Shown here: positions 15,697 to 25,451 of the stretch, in pieces
How the letters are laid out: each line of letters begins with the position of its first letter
Position numbering within the stretch: position 1 is the stretch's first letter
Assembly (NCBI GenBank): GCA_003635315.1
Contig: PYJD01000036.1
Span: forward strand, 1 to 64,000
Direction: 5' to 3'
DNA from: Candidatus Poribacteria bacterium
GTDB lineage: Bacteria > Poribacteria > WGA-4E > WGA-3G
DNA: 64,000 nt
Notes under the pieces: generated by a model
Database searches by the model: none
The model's input: the letters and a program-made list of their open reading frames with translations, nothing else
Told to the model about the DNA's origin: nothing
Translations under genes and position numbers: made by a program

Positions 15697-18600
15697 ATGA
15701 AATATCTATTTTCTATACTCATTTTATTTTCTTTCATATTCATTGTAAATGGTCAAGTATCCGCATATTCTTTTGATCCTCCAAATGAAAAAACAGGAGC
15801 ACCTGGTGAAAGTAATTGTACTGATTGTCATTCGGGGAATACCTTAAATGCCTTTGGTGGATCTTTGGTCTTAACTGTACCAAATACTTATCTACCTGGA
15901 ATGGTATATGATATAGTCGTCAAATTAGAAAGAGATGGTCAAAAACGTTGGGGTTTTGAAATGACTGCGTTAAATGATACTAATACTCGTGCCGGAACTT
16001 TCTCTACAACTGATGCAAACACCCAAGTAAAAAATGAAAATAATAAACAATACATAAAACAGACTTCAGTTGGAACTGCACAAGGTACAGAAGACATGCA
16101 CAGTTGGATGTTTAAATGGACTGCACCTACATCAAATATTGGTCCAATTACATTCTATGCAGCAGGAAATGCTGCCAATGGTGATTCTGGAACCAGTGGT
16201 GATTATATTTATACACAGAAAGCAACTTCAGAAGTCATCACTCACGGTGTGGCAATATCCAGCGATAAAATAAAAAAAGAAACAACTGATGCAAATACGG
16301 GGGTAGAATACACACTAAAGGTCACAAACACGGGTAATGTTGAAGATACATTTAAACTCAGTTCCTCTGCTGAGATCAGTATTGGTGGTGTTGTTCATGG
16401 TTCATTTAAACAAGTAAACTCTCAAGATATTCCTACAGCTCAGTTAGAGATAACAATTGACCCAGGAGAATCTAAGAATGTCATTTTCATCGTATCCGGG
16501 GATTTGCTTACAAGACCAGGAACATTTCCAATAGAGGTAACCGCAACATCGAATGGTGATACTTCAAAGTCCGATAAGATTAATACAATTACAACAATTA
16601 AAGCAGTATACGGTGTATCAATTGAAGGTATAGGAACATTGACTCAGGAAATAGCAGATGTAAGCACAGGTGTGAATTATACAGTTCGAATTACGAATAC
16701 AGGTAATGACAGAGATACAATTATTCTAACTACATCTGGTGATATTACTGCTAAATTGAGCAATACTTCAATTACTCTGAATTCTGGTGCATTTAGGGAT
16801 GTCTCTATTTCTATCCCAAATGAAGCACTTTCCAAAGCAGGTGAATATGAAGTTAAAATTACTGCCTTGTCACAATCAGACATTTCTAAAACAGATGAGA
16901 TTATAACCAGAACTGTAGTTCTACCTGTATATAATGTAACTTTAGAAGGTATAGGCGACCTGACATCTGAAATATCTGACGCAAGTGGGGGTGTTACCTA
17001 CAAGTTTACTGTTTCTAATACTGGAAATACGGATGATGTCATAGATCTATCCACTTCAGGTGATGTTTCAGCGACATTAAGTCAGACAACCGTTTCACTA
17101 TCCTATGGATCTTCAACAGAGGTCACCTTATCAATACCTGGGTCTGAACTTACAAGAGCAGGCGAGTATTCTGTAAAAGTGACTGCTTCATCCCAAGGTA
17201 ATTCAGATAAGACAGCAGAAGTATCCACAACTACAAAAATCCTACCCGTATATAATGTAACTATAGAGGGAATTGGAGATGTGACTTCTGAAACTTCTGA
17301 CGCAAGTGATGATATTTCTTACAAGTTTACTGTATCCAACACAGGAAATACAGATGATGTCATAGACCTATCCATTTCAGGAGATGTTACAGCTACATTA
17401 AGTCAAGATTCTGTATCTCTTGACTCTGGCGCTTCAACTGAAGTTACACTGACAATTGACGAGACATCCCTTGCCAATGCTGGTGATTATACCGTAAAAG
17501 TTACCGCTACTTCTCAAGGTGATACAGATAAAACAGCAGAAGTATCCACAACAACAAAAATACTTCCTGTATATAATGTAACTATAGAGGGTATAGGAGA
17601 TGCGACTTCTGAAACTTCTGACGCAAGCGATGGTATTACTTACAGATTTACTGTATCCAACACTGGAAATACGGATGATGTGATAGACCTATCCACTTCA
17701 GGAGATGTTTCAGGGGAGTTAAGCCAAACTTCCGTAGCTCTTGCTTCTGGGTCTTCAATTGTAGTCATACTAACAATTGATGGGGCATCCCTTGCCAATG
17801 CTGGTGATTATACGGTAAAAGTTACCGCTACTTCGCAAGGTGATACAGATAAGACAGCAGAAGTATCCACAACTACAAAAATCCTACCTGTATATAATAT
17901 ATCTATAGAGGGTATAGGAGATGTGACTTCTGAAACTTCTGACGCAAGTGATGGTGTTACTTACAGATTTACTGTATCCAACACTGGAAATACGGATGAT
18001 GTGATAGACCTATCCACTTCAGGAGATGTTTCAGGGGAGTTAAGCCAAACTTCTGTAGCTCTTGCTTCTGGGGCTTCAATTGTAGTCATACTAACAATTG
18101 ACGGATCATCCCTGGTCAGTGCAGGTGATTATACTGTAAAGATTACCGCTACCTCGCAAGGTGATATTAAGAAGATTAGTGAACTAACAACGACAACTAC
18201 AATTCTTCCTGTTTACGGTATATCTTTATTTAGTGACGATAATTTGGTGACAGAGACCACTGATGCAGGTGATGGAGTTATCTATAAAATCACTGTTACA
18301 AACACAGGAAATACAGAAGATACTATAAAATTATCTTCATCCGGAGATGTAACATCTACATTGAGTCATACCTCAGTAACACTTGCCTCTGGGTCTTCAA
18401 CTGAAGTTATACTAACAGTTCCTGGTAATTTTCTCACTATCGCTGGGAATTATAAAGTTAGTATTACAGCAACATCAGGAGGTGACAACTCAATAACAGA
18501 TGAAATCACGACCACTACCACTATTCTTTCTGTCTATGGTGTTGTCGTTGAAGGTGTTGGAGACTTGATTACCAAAACGACTAATGCAAGAAATGGTGTC

Positions 18601-19731
18601 AGTTATATATTCAAAATTACTAATACAGGTAATACAGAAGATACATTCGTTTTAACACCCTCAGACAATACTGCATCCATAGATCAAACTTCTATTACTC
18701 TTGCGTCAAATGCTTCAGTAGAAGTCATGCTCAGTATTCCTGCTTCGACTTTAGCTTTTGCTGGGGACTATAATGTCACTGTAACAGTGACATCTCAAGG
18801 TGATAATACACAATCTACTGAGATTTCAACTACAACCACTATTCTACCTAATTATGATATTACGATTACTGGATTAATGAAATTGAGTACAGACGCATCG
18901 GGCGCAGATGCTGGTATCCAGTATAAGTTCATAGTCACAAATAATGGTAATACGGATGATGTGGTCAATCTATCTATATCAGATGAGGCAATTGCTACAC
19001 TAAATTTAAATTCAATTTCGTTGGAATCAGGAACTTCACAAGAAGTGATTCTAACAATATCACCAGAGGCGATCTCAACTGCAGGTGAGTTAGAAGTCAT
19101 TGTCACAGCCACATCGAAAGGGAATCCAGAGATAACAGCTGAAACGACAATTTCAACATCAATTGATCCCGTTTACGGAATTATGTTTGAGGGGACTGAT
19201 CAGCGGGAAGGTTCCACAGTTGATGTCTTGGAAGGGGTTAGTTATGAACTCACGTTAACAAACATTGGTAATATTAAAGATACGATATTACTTGGCTCTT
19301 CAGCTGAAATCGGAATTGAAGGTAGTTTACTTGGGTCATTTATGGCTTCAACCAATCAAGATATATCAACAAGCCAAGTTGAAGTCACACTAAATCCAGG
19401 AGAATCTGTAACCGTAACATTTACAACTGCTGGAGATTTCTTCACCAAACCTGGTAACTATGAGATTTTTGTTACTGCTACATCATTAGGTGATGATACA
19501 AAAACAGACGAGATCAAAATTATCACTACTATAGATCCTGTTGTTTGGGATCTCAATGCTGACGGTATTGTGAATATCTTAGATTTAGTAACAATAGCAA
19601 ATCAGTTTGGGGAAACAGGAGAAGGTCTTATTGGGGATGTCAATATGGACGGCACAGTCAATATCCTTGATCTTGTTGAGGTGGCTTCCTATTTCGGAAA
19701 ATCCCAAGTTGAGATAATCGAAGCATTGTAA
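15697..19731 (+). CDS. Large secreted repeat protein: CxxCH/Reeler-like head, ten NEW3-like repeats, dockerin tail
   Basis: Exported protein, 1344 aa. A signal peptide (1-23) is followed by a Reeler/choice-of-anchor-like domain (about 25-185) opening with the Cys motif CTDCHSG, which has the CxxCH form of a c-type heme site. Then ten ~107-residue beta-sandwich repeats of NEW3/CARDB-like type (pattern VYxVxIEGIGD..SDA..YxFTVSNTGNTDDVIDL), of which repeats 4-6 are near-identical in DNA. The tail (1282-1344) is a type I dockerin with two calcium loops, DLNADGIVNILDLV and DVNMDGTVNILDLV. The neighbouring gene carries a cohesin, so a cohesin-dockerin surface assembly is a reasonable inference. Heme attachment is unproven. 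Confidence 0.85.
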   Translation: MKYLFSILILFSFIFIVNGQVSAYSFDPPNEKTGAPGESNCTDCHSGNTLNAFGGSLVLTVPNTYLPGMVYDIVVKLERDGQKRWGFEMTALNDTNTRAGTFSTTDANTQVKNENNKQYIKQTSVGTAQGTEDMHSWMFKWTAPTSNIGPITFYAAGNAANGDSGTSGDYIYTQKATSEVITHGVAISSDKIKKETTDANTGVEYTLKVTNTGNVEDTFKLSSSAEISIGGVVHGSFKQVNSQDIPTAQLEITIDPGESKNVIFIVSGDLLTRPGTFPIEVTATSNGDTSKSDKINTITTIKAVYGVSIEGIGTLTQEIADVSTGVNYTVRITNTGNDRDTIILTTSGDITAKLSNTSITLNSGAFRDVSISIPNEALSKAGEYEVKITALSQSDISKTDEIITRTVVLPVYNVTLEGIGDLTSEISDASGGVTYKFTVSNTGNTDDVIDLSTSGDVSATLSQTTVSLSYGSSTEVTLSIPGSELTRAGEYSVKVTASSQGNSDKTAEVSTTTKILPVYNVTIEGIGDVTSETSDASDDISYKFTVSNTGNTDDVIDLSISGDVTATLSQDSVSLDSGASTEVTLTIDETSLANAGDYTVKVTATSQGDTDKTAEVSTTTKILPVYNVTIEGIGDATSETSDASDGITYRFTVSNTGNTDDVIDLSTSGDVSGELSQTSVALASGSSIVVILTIDGASLANAGDYTVKVTATSQGDTDKTAEVSTTTKILPVYNISIEGIGDVTSETSDASDGVTYRFTVSNTGNTDDVIDLSTSGDVSGELSQTSVALASGASIVVILTIDGSSLVSAGDYTVKITATSQGDIKKISELTTTTTILPVYGISLFSDDNLVTETTDAGDGVIYKITVTNTGNTEDTIKLSSSGDVTSTLSHTSVTLASGSSTEVILTVPGNFLTIAGNYKVSITATSGGDNSITDEITTTTTILSVYGVVVEGVGDLITKTTNARNGVSYIFKITNTGNTEDTFVLTPSDNTASIDQTSITLASNASVEVMLSIPASTLAFAGDYNVTVTVTSQGDNTQSTEISTTTTILPNYDITITGLMKLSTDASGADAGIQYKFIVTNNGNTDDVVNLSISDEAIATLNLNSISLESGTSQEVILTISPEAISTAGELEVIVTATSKGNPEITAETTISTSIDPVYGIMFEGTDQREGSTVDVLEGVSYELTLTNIGNIKDTILLGSSAEIGIEGSLLGSFMASTNQDISTSQVEVTLNPGESVTVTFTTAGDFFTKPGNYEIFVTATSLGDDTKTDEIKIITTIDPVVWDLNADGIVNILDLVTIANQFGETGEGLIGDVNMDGTVNILDLVEVASYFGKSQVEIIEAL
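17261..18223 (+). repeat. Three near-identical 321-bp in-gene repeats
   Basis: CTATAGAGGG recurs at 17261, 17582 and 17903, exactly 321 bases (107 codons) apart, with long identical stretches between copies. Recent unequal crossing-over or gene conversion within the dockerin protein gene; other repeats in the gene are more diverged. Confidence 0.85.
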
Positions 19732-19752
19732 AATACGGATAGATAATCCAGA

Positions 19753-19778
19753 ATAGGCACACAGAAATGTGTGCCTAT
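19753..19778 (+). terminator. Hairpin after the dockerin protein gene
   Basis: ATAGGCACACA and TGTGTGCCTAT form a perfect 11-bp stem closed by a GAAA tetraloop, 21 bases after the stop codon. There is no clear T run, so it may act as a terminator or as an mRNA-end stabiliser. Confidence 0.5.
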
Positions 19779-19814
19779 CATATATTGGTATTTATAACTT
19801 TTAGGGAGAAATTT

Positions 19815-20888
19815 ATGGCATCAAAATACCGTGTAGGAATTATTGGATGTGGAGGCATAGCAAGAGCTCATGCAGGGGGTTATCAGGGTGTTGATGAAAC
19901 AGAGATCGTAGCACTTGCAGATCCTATTCAAGCAGCCCTTGATAGCTTTTCAAATTCTTATGGTGTTTCTAAAGACAACTGTTATTTGGATCCAAGAGAG
20001 ATGCTTGACAACGAAAATCTTGACATCGTTAGTGTAGCAACTTGGCATAAATTACATGCTCCCATGACTATTGCAGCATGTGCAAGATCCCCTAAAGCTG
20101 TTTTATGTGAAAAACCGATGGGAGTGAGTCTTGGTGAATGTGATGATATGTTGATAGCTGCAAGACGGAATAATGTAAAGATCGTCATAGGACACCAACG
20201 TCGATTTAATTCTGCATGGACTGATGCTCGAAATCTCATTGCCGATGGTGCAATTGGTGAACCGAGACAGATCGTCTGTCATGGCGGACAAGGGTTATTG
20301 AATGATTGTTCACATCTATTTGATATGATGCGATATGTCTTAGGAGATCCTAATCCCGAATGGGTCATTGGAAATGTTGAACGGAAAACAGAACGGTATG
20401 AACGTGATATTCAGATTGAGGATAGAAGTGCTGGGATTGTAGGTTTTGAAGGTGGATGTATTGGTATGTTGATGCAGGAGATTGGAAGACCGAATTATCA
20501 GGGTGGGATTGTATATGGAACAGATGGAATTGCAGATGTAACTGAAGGAAGAGTTCGACTATTAAATAATAAATCAACAGACTGGGAAGAACGTCCATCA
20601 GACGGAATGAATCAACATGTTGCACAAGCTAAAGAATTAGTAGAATGGATTGAAGATACCACTGAACACAGGGGTGCAGCTATACACGGACGCGCTGCAG
20701 TTGAAATAATTATGGCTATCTATGAGTCCGCACGCATGCATGAAGTTGTCCAATTACCATTACGAACACACGCGAACCCATTAGATTTAATGATTGGGAA
20801 TGGAGACCTACCTGTAGAACGACCAGGTCGATACGATATCCGCGCTTTCTTACTACACGGAGAATCCATGAAACCAAATGAAGAATAA
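19815..20888 (+). CDS. Gfo/Idh/MocA-family oxidoreductase
   Basis: NAD(P)-dependent oxidoreductase, 357 aa. N-terminal Rossmann fold with GIIGCGGIARAH as the dinucleotide loop; the EKP motif (LCEKPMG) that carries the catalytic lysine; then the alpha/beta C-terminal domain, with a probable catalytic HLFDMMRYV block. The ATG at 19815, after aggga, is chosen; the frame extends 16 codons upstream through the hairpin but without a binding site. Members act on sugars, inositols and related polyols, often in catabolism of host glycans. The next gene, an ABC permease, begins 22 bases on, but no functional link is evident. Confidence 0.88.
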   Translation: MASKYRVGIIGCGGIARAHAGGYQGVDETEIVALADPIQAALDSFSNSYGVSKDNCYLDPREMLDNENLDIVSVATWHKLHAPMTIAACARSPKAVLCEKPMGVSLGECDDMLIAARRNNVKIVIGHQRRFNSAWTDARNLIADGAIGEPRQIVCHGGQGLLNDCSHLFDMMRYVLGDPNPEWVIGNVERKTERYERDIQIEDRSAGIVGFEGGCIGMLMQEIGRPNYQGGIVYGTDGIADVTEGRVRLLNNKSTDWEERPSDGMNQHVAQAKELVEWIEDTTEHRGAAIHGRAAVEIIMAIYESARMHEVVQLPLRTHANPLDLMIGNGDLPVERPGRYDIRAFLLHGESMKPNEE

Positions 20889-20910
20889 TGGCTGATGAGA
20901 ATTCGATACT

Positions 20911-22152
20911 ATGCAAATTTCACAAGGGTTCAGTGTAGGTTTATCTGCCCTCCGTAGAAACAAATTACGGTCAGTTCTAACTACTCTCGGCATTATCATA
21001 GGTATAGCCGCAGTTGTATCAGTAGTTTCTGTCGGTGGTGGCGCGGAACATCTAATTCTTCTTGAAATGGAACGGGCAGGTGGGGCAGGTATGATTGTAT
21101 GTTTCCGTAAAGAATTTATTCGGAGAGATGATGGCAGATATATGCGTAATAAGGTACCAGAATATATTGAATACGAGGATTTAGAGTTTATTCTGGAGTA
21201 CTGTCCATCTCTGAAAACTGCCACAGTACAAGCAAGTCAAGATAAACGTGTCTCCTATCGACATCAGAATCAATCTCTTCAGGTTCAAGGGGTTACCCCA
21301 TTCTACCAAGATGTAAATAACTGGTTTTTTGAGTATGGAAGATTTATCACTGAAGATGATATTAATCGTATTGATCCAGTCTGTGTAATTGGGTCAGAAG
21401 TCCATAAAGATCTGTTTGATATGGAAGATCCAATTGGTCGAGAGTTAAAAATTGGATCAGAAAGATTTACAGTCGTTGGCATCATGGAGGAAAAAGGGAA
21501 TATGATGGCGACAGAGGGATGGGACAATCGAGTGATAATACCCATCTCTACTATGCAGTCCCGTTTTCTGGGTCAAATGAGAGGCTGGTTAGTTCTCTTC
21601 GCACAAGCAAAAAGTTACGATCTTGTAGAGCAAGCTGTCGCTGAAATAAAAATCGCCTTTAGACAACAACATAATGATGAAAAATATTTCGATTTCTTTA
21701 CTGCAAAGCAGATAATTGAACAGGTAGGAAATGTCAGTAATATTGTTCAAATCTTGCTTGGGGCTGTAGCAAGTATTGCCTTATTCGTAGGAGGAATTGG
21801 AATCATGAATATCATGTTGGTATCCGTGACTGAAAGAACTCGTGAAATCGGTCTAAGAAAAGCCCTCGGGGCAAGAAGATTGGATATTCTATTACAATTC
21901 CTTATTGAAGCAATTGTGCTGAGTATCTGTGGAGGATTAATTGGGATTTTCATTGGGAGTGGACTTGCCACAGGTTCGGGTTGGGTCATCTCAAAATTCC
22001 TCATAAAAGATGCTGACTGGCCAGCTGTTGTATCCTTACAGGCAGCCCTAATAGCATTTGGTGTGTCAGCATTTATCGGAGTATTTTTTGGGTTATACCC
22101 AGCCAACAAAGCAGCAAGTCTCACACCTACGGAAGCATTACGACACGATTAA
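20911..22152 (+). CDS. MacB/FtsX-family ABC transporter permease
   Basis: Membrane protein, 413 aa: first transmembrane helix at about 20-42 (SVLTTLGIIIGIAAVVSVVSV), a periplasmic MacB_PCD domain (about 45-270), then the FtsX domain with three helices in the last 140 residues, carrying the typical block ERTREIGLRKALGARR. MacB-type permeases work as mechanotransmission exporters with a MacB ATPase and often a MacA-like adaptor; neither is encoded beside this gene, so the ATPase must be elsewhere. No strong Shine-Dalgarno before the ATG; it may be translated with the upstream oxidoreductase. Confidence 0.88.
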   Translation: MQISQGFSVGLSALRRNKLRSVLTTLGIIIGIAAVVSVVSVGGGAEHLILLEMERAGGAGMIVCFRKEFIRRDDGRYMRNKVPEYIEYEDLEFILEYCPSLKTATVQASQDKRVSYRHQNQSLQVQGVTPFYQDVNNWFFEYGRFITEDDINRIDPVCVIGSEVHKDLFDMEDPIGRELKIGSERFTVVGIMEEKGNMMATEGWDNRVIIPISTMQSRFLGQMRGWLVLFAQAKSYDLVEQAVAEIKIAFRQQHNDEKYFDFFTAKQIIEQVGNVSNIVQILLGAVASIALFVGGIGIMNIMLVSVTERTREIGLRKALGARRLDILLQFLIEAIVLSICGGLIGIFIGSGLATGSGWVISKFLIKDADWPAVVSLQAALIAFGVSAFIGVFFGLYPANKAASLTPTEALRHD

Positions 22153-22165
22153 ACAATATCTTCAA

Positions 22166-22186
22166 ATCTATTTCCTGTAAATAGAT
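22166..22186 (+). terminator. Small hairpin after the permease gene
   Basis: ATCTATTT-CCTGT-AAATAGAT, a perfect 8-bp stem 13 bases after the stop. AT-rich and without a T run, so only a weak terminator candidate. Confidence 0.3.
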
Positions 22187-22195
22187 AAGTACGTT

Positions 22196-22308
22196 ATACC
22201 ATTTCTATTAATTTTTGTTCCATTACCTATTATTAGATATGAAGCGGAATGTGGCACAAACTGGAAAGTTTATGCTACAAGAGAGACATTATATATCAGA
22301 AATGGTAT
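22196..22308. repeat. MITE-like element, copy 2
   Basis: Bounded by perfect 11-bp inverted repeats, ATACCATTTCT (22196-22206) and AGAAATGGTAT (22298-22308), total 113 bp, between convergent genes. Same terminal repeat as 727-1041 and 35234-35311; interiors differ. Confidence 0.6.
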
Positions 22309-22346
22309 TATATAAGCTATTTAACAGTATATAAACACAGCACCGA

Positions 22347-23474
22347 TTAAGTGTTATTAATATCCTCCACTGTTTTAAACATATTTTCTTGTTCCTCTAA
22401 GGAATTCAATCTATCACTTATTTCAGTGATATCTTCTCTCCTCTCATCAATAAGGGCTTTTGCAATAAGCTTTAATGCATTAAGATTAGTTTCATCTGCA
22501 TTGTCCATAGAATCATAGGCGGTTGTTAAAACAGGTTGAAAACGATAGTATTGAGTGGTACCACCTTGCTTGGGTAGCAATTGTTGGAGTTGATAATGCA
22601 CCGTATCACTTGCCCCATCAAGTATCATACTGATTAATGGTCTTGCCCATTCAAGCTTACCCCAATCCTTAGCTTTCTTATATTTTTGTTCTTCAAATGT
22701 ATCACCTGTTCCGATAGATACAAGTAGAAAATCCTTCTGTTCAGGAAAATATCTACGTGCCTCAGCATACGCGCACATGGCTGGATTATTTGCGAAGATT
22801 CCACCATCAATCAAAGTTTCATACTGATGCCGGGTAACTGTTTTATCCTTGCTTCTCGCTTTGTATTCAATTTTATGAGGTTCAAAATAGGTTGGTACTG
22901 CAGCAGTAGCATGTGCGACATCTCGCATTAGGTAATCTGTATCAGTTGGACCTTCAGATCTGTAGCTTTTAAAGAATCTTGGATGCCCCCCTTTATTTCT
23001 TTGCGGATTCTTACTGTAAGGACTTTCTTTATCTGCTGTATTAATACGTCGTGTACCCCGCATATCATAAGTTGTAATGAGTACAGGTGTAAGTGCATCT
23101 CCTAAACGGGTATCACCAAATCGTTTCCTTAAAACCTTTTTTAATCCTTTTGAACTGTATCTTTCATCTAACCATCCATCCCCTGAAGTAATCTTTCTCA
23201 GTAATGACCTATCAAAAATCTTCTTTCCATCCTTTTTGTAAAATCTAAACAACTCATCCTCTGTATAGTCTGGTGTGTCTTTATTATATGGATTAGGCTT
23301 AGTAAGTCCTAATGTAAGCAATCCTCCTGTTGATGTGCCAGCAATCAAATCGAATAACTGGCAGAGAGGTTTATTTGTTCCCTTTCTTATGTTTTTTAGT
23401 ATAGTGGCTGGAATAATACCTCGTATTCCACCACCATCAATAGACAATATTCGGAAAACTTTATCATTTGACAT
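22347..23474 (-). CDS. Patatin-like phospholipase
   Basis: Patatin-family acyl hydrolase, 375 aa. The oxyanion loop is GGGIRG (14-19), the nucleophile elbow is GTSTG with Ser48, and the catalytic Asp is D223 in LIDGGIFANNP; so the Ser-Asp dyad is intact. No signal peptide, so probably cytoplasmic. A helical C-terminus with a short acidic coiled segment (ISDRLNSLEEQEN) follows. It is alone on its strand; no cyclic-nucleotide synthase lies nearby to suggest a CBASS-type role. Lipid acyl hydrolysis is the family activity; the physiological substrate is unknown. Confidence 0.88.
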   Translation of the reverse strand: MSNDKVFRILSIDGGGIRGIIPATILKNIRKGTNKPLCQLFDLIAGTSTGGLLTLGLTKPNPYNKDTPDYTEDELFRFYKKDGKKIFDRSLLRKITSGDGWLDERYSSKGLKKVLRKRFGDTRLGDALTPVLITTYDMRGTRRINTADKESPYSKNPQRNKGGHPRFFKSYRSEGPTDTDYLMRDVAHATAAVPTYFEPHKIEYKARSKDKTVTRHQYETLIDGGIFANNPAMCAYAEARRYFPEQKDFLLVSIGTGDTFEEQKYKKAKDWGKLEWARPLISMILDGASDTVHYQLQQLLPKQGGTTQYYRFQPVLTTAYDSMDNADETNLNALKLIAKALIDERREDITEISDRLNSLEEQENMFKTVEDINNT

Positions 23475-23697
23475 TTATATTATTTCCTTATCTTTGAATT
23501 ATTTTCAATGGCAGCATCTACAATGTTGTGCTTTCTATATAATATAGACGCGAATTAAACTGTGAAAATTGCATTAATTTGAATTATCTACAACTTTATA
23601 TCTAATTCTTTGCCAAACTCAAAAGAATAAGGAAATAAGATTAGGAGGGAAAGTGATTCTGTATTAATAGGAAATTAGAATTTAATGGAATGGAAAT

Positions 23698-23718
23698 GGT
23701 GCGGTTAACAACCGCACC
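23698..23718 (-). terminator. Hairpin after the sialate O-acetylesterase pair
   Basis: GGTGCGGTT-GTT-AACCGCACC on the minus strand, a perfect GC-rich 9-bp stem 37 bases after the stop at 23755. Only a weak T tract follows. Confidence 0.5.
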
Positions 23719-23754
23719 AATATTGACGAATAGAAGAGAATTCTTAAGAATAAA

Positions 23755-25293
23755 CTACCAAGAATCAGAACGGAATGGCGAGGCAGGAAGTCCTTCTTTG
23801 TTGATTAAATTTGGTTCGGCAATCTGATCCCATCCAAACCTAACAGCAACTGGTGACGGAACCGATTCACTACTAACGACGACTGTATCACCCTCTACAA
23901 TTGCATTTGCTTTATAAAACTGCTTGTCTTCACCAGCAATCTCAAACCAAGTCAAAGCTCCACCATCCGAGGACATAAGACCTCCACCGATATGGTCAAA
24001 ATGACAACGAATTGAATCTTCTTCAATCTCCATTGACTTATACAAAGGACCAGAATATACAATATCACTTTTCCCATAAGTCTTCCCAAGTGCCCAATAA
24101 GCCAATCTCAAACCTACCGCTTGCTTATTCCTTGGATGAATATCTCTGATATTTCCTACATCCGTTGTTACAACCATACCTGTATTCGGAACAGTTAATG
24201 TTGCAGCTTGGGCTTCCCAGAGTCTTGCTAACCTTGCAGTTTCATCTCCTTGACCACCATAATTAAAAGGAGCAAGTTGTACAAAGTAAAATGGAAAATC
24301 TCCCTGTCCCCAAACATTACGCCAACCATTGATGAGTGCTTTCATTTTCTCATGATAGGTCATTCCTTCAGGCATATTAGATTCACCTTGATACCAGAGA
24401 GCACCCCGAATAGCATAAGGTACAATTGGGTATATCATCGCATTATACAGTGAAGTCGGTCTCCCAGAATTCGTTAATGGATGCTCATTTTCAGGCATTT
24501 GTATGATAGTAGAATTGTCCTGAATTGCCTCTTTAGTTTCAGCAATCCATTCCTCTATTTCTGAAATCTTTTCGGATAGTTGAGTCCTATAGTTGGTATC
24601 AATATCCCTGATTTCATCCGATATGGATGAAAGTGCTGGAACAGAGTCAAAACCAACTGGAGGGGTCCAAGGTTCAATTCGTGTTCCACCCCACGATGTA
24701 TTTATGAGACCTATCGGTATATCTAACTCATTATAAAGATGTCTACCGAAATAGTAGGCTACTGCAGAAAAATGTCTAATATTATCTGGTGTCGTTAAAC
24801 GCCACTGGGCATCCATATCAAGCATTGGCAAACCAGAGGCGACTCTTGGAATATGAAATAGTCGTATATCAGGATAATCGGCAGCAGCGATTTCCTCTTG
24901 ACTATTATCAGACGCATTGACTGGCCACTCCATATTTGATTGGCCTGAACAAACCCATACCTCACCGAATAGGATATTAGATAACTCAATAGTGTTACCT
25001 CCTTTGACCGTGATTGAATACGGTCCTCCTGCTCCGGTTTTAGGTAATGTTGAATTCCAATTACCCTTTACATCGGCAATTACTTCCTGGGATGATACAA
25101 TTTCACCATCAGAATCTCGTATTAATGTAATTAAAACTTCTTCACCAGCATTTGCCCAACCCCAGATAGGCACAGACATATCACGTTGCAATACCATGTT
25201 ACTACCAAAAACACGTGGTAGTCTTACCTCAGCAAAGGCATATAGATGGGATAATAAAAACATTGAACTGATTACCACAATAAGTACTTTCAT
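23755..25293 (-). CDS. Secreted sialate O-acetylesterase family protein (copy 1)
   Basis: SGNH-type carbohydrate esterase, 512 aa, exported (signal peptide 1-21). It shows the family pattern FGSNMVLQRDM..PIWGW near the start, the nucleophile block VCSGQSNMEWP (Ser119 within GQSN), GTRIEPWTPP, LWYQGESN and a C-terminal Asp-His pair candidate in DIHPRNKQ. It would remove O-acetyl groups from sialic acid or other glycans in the periplasm or outside. The ATG at 25293 after aagga is chosen, dropping 19 codons without a binding site. A paralogue lies just upstream; together they probably form an operon. Confidence 0.88.
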   Translation of the reverse strand: MKVLIVVISSMFLLSHLYAFAEVRLPRVFGSNMVLQRDMSVPIWGWANAGEEVLITLIRDSDGEIVSSQEVIADVKGNWNSTLPKTGAGGPYSITVKGGNTIELSNILFGEVWVCSGQSNMEWPVNASDNSQEEIAAADYPDIRLFHIPRVASGLPMLDMDAQWRLTTPDNIRHFSAVAYYFGRHLYNELDIPIGLINTSWGGTRIEPWTPPVGFDSVPALSSISDEIRDIDTNYRTQLSEKISEIEEWIAETKEAIQDNSTIIQMPENEHPLTNSGRPTSLYNAMIYPIVPYAIRGALWYQGESNMPEGMTYHEKMKALINGWRNVWGQGDFPFYFVQLAPFNYGGQGDETARLARLWEAQAATLTVPNTGMVVTTDVGNIRDIHPRNKQAVGLRLAYWALGKTYGKSDIVYSGPLYKSMEIEEDSIRCHFDHIGGGLMSSDGGALTWFEIAGEDKQFYKANAIVEGDTVVVSSESVPSPVAVRFGWDQIAEPNLINKEGLPASPFRSDSW

Positions 25294-25451
25294 ATAAGCA
25301 TCCTTGTATAAGTTTAGAGTTATATTATAGATTGGCTTGCTATATACCACATTACAATTTTGCTAAGATTAAAATAGAAACTCTCAATTTCTATAGAGTA
25401 CCAAACACCAAACAATCATAAGTTGAAAACTATCTCAAATTTATAAGTACT

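Noticed and set aside
17261-18223. Long direct repeats as a mobile or CRISPR structure
   Set aside because: They are protein-domain repeats of exactly 107 codons in an open frame.
22347-23474. Patatin as a CBASS-type defence effector
   Set aside because: No cyclic-oligonucleotide synthase or accessory gene is adjacent; neighbours are a permease and glycan esterases.
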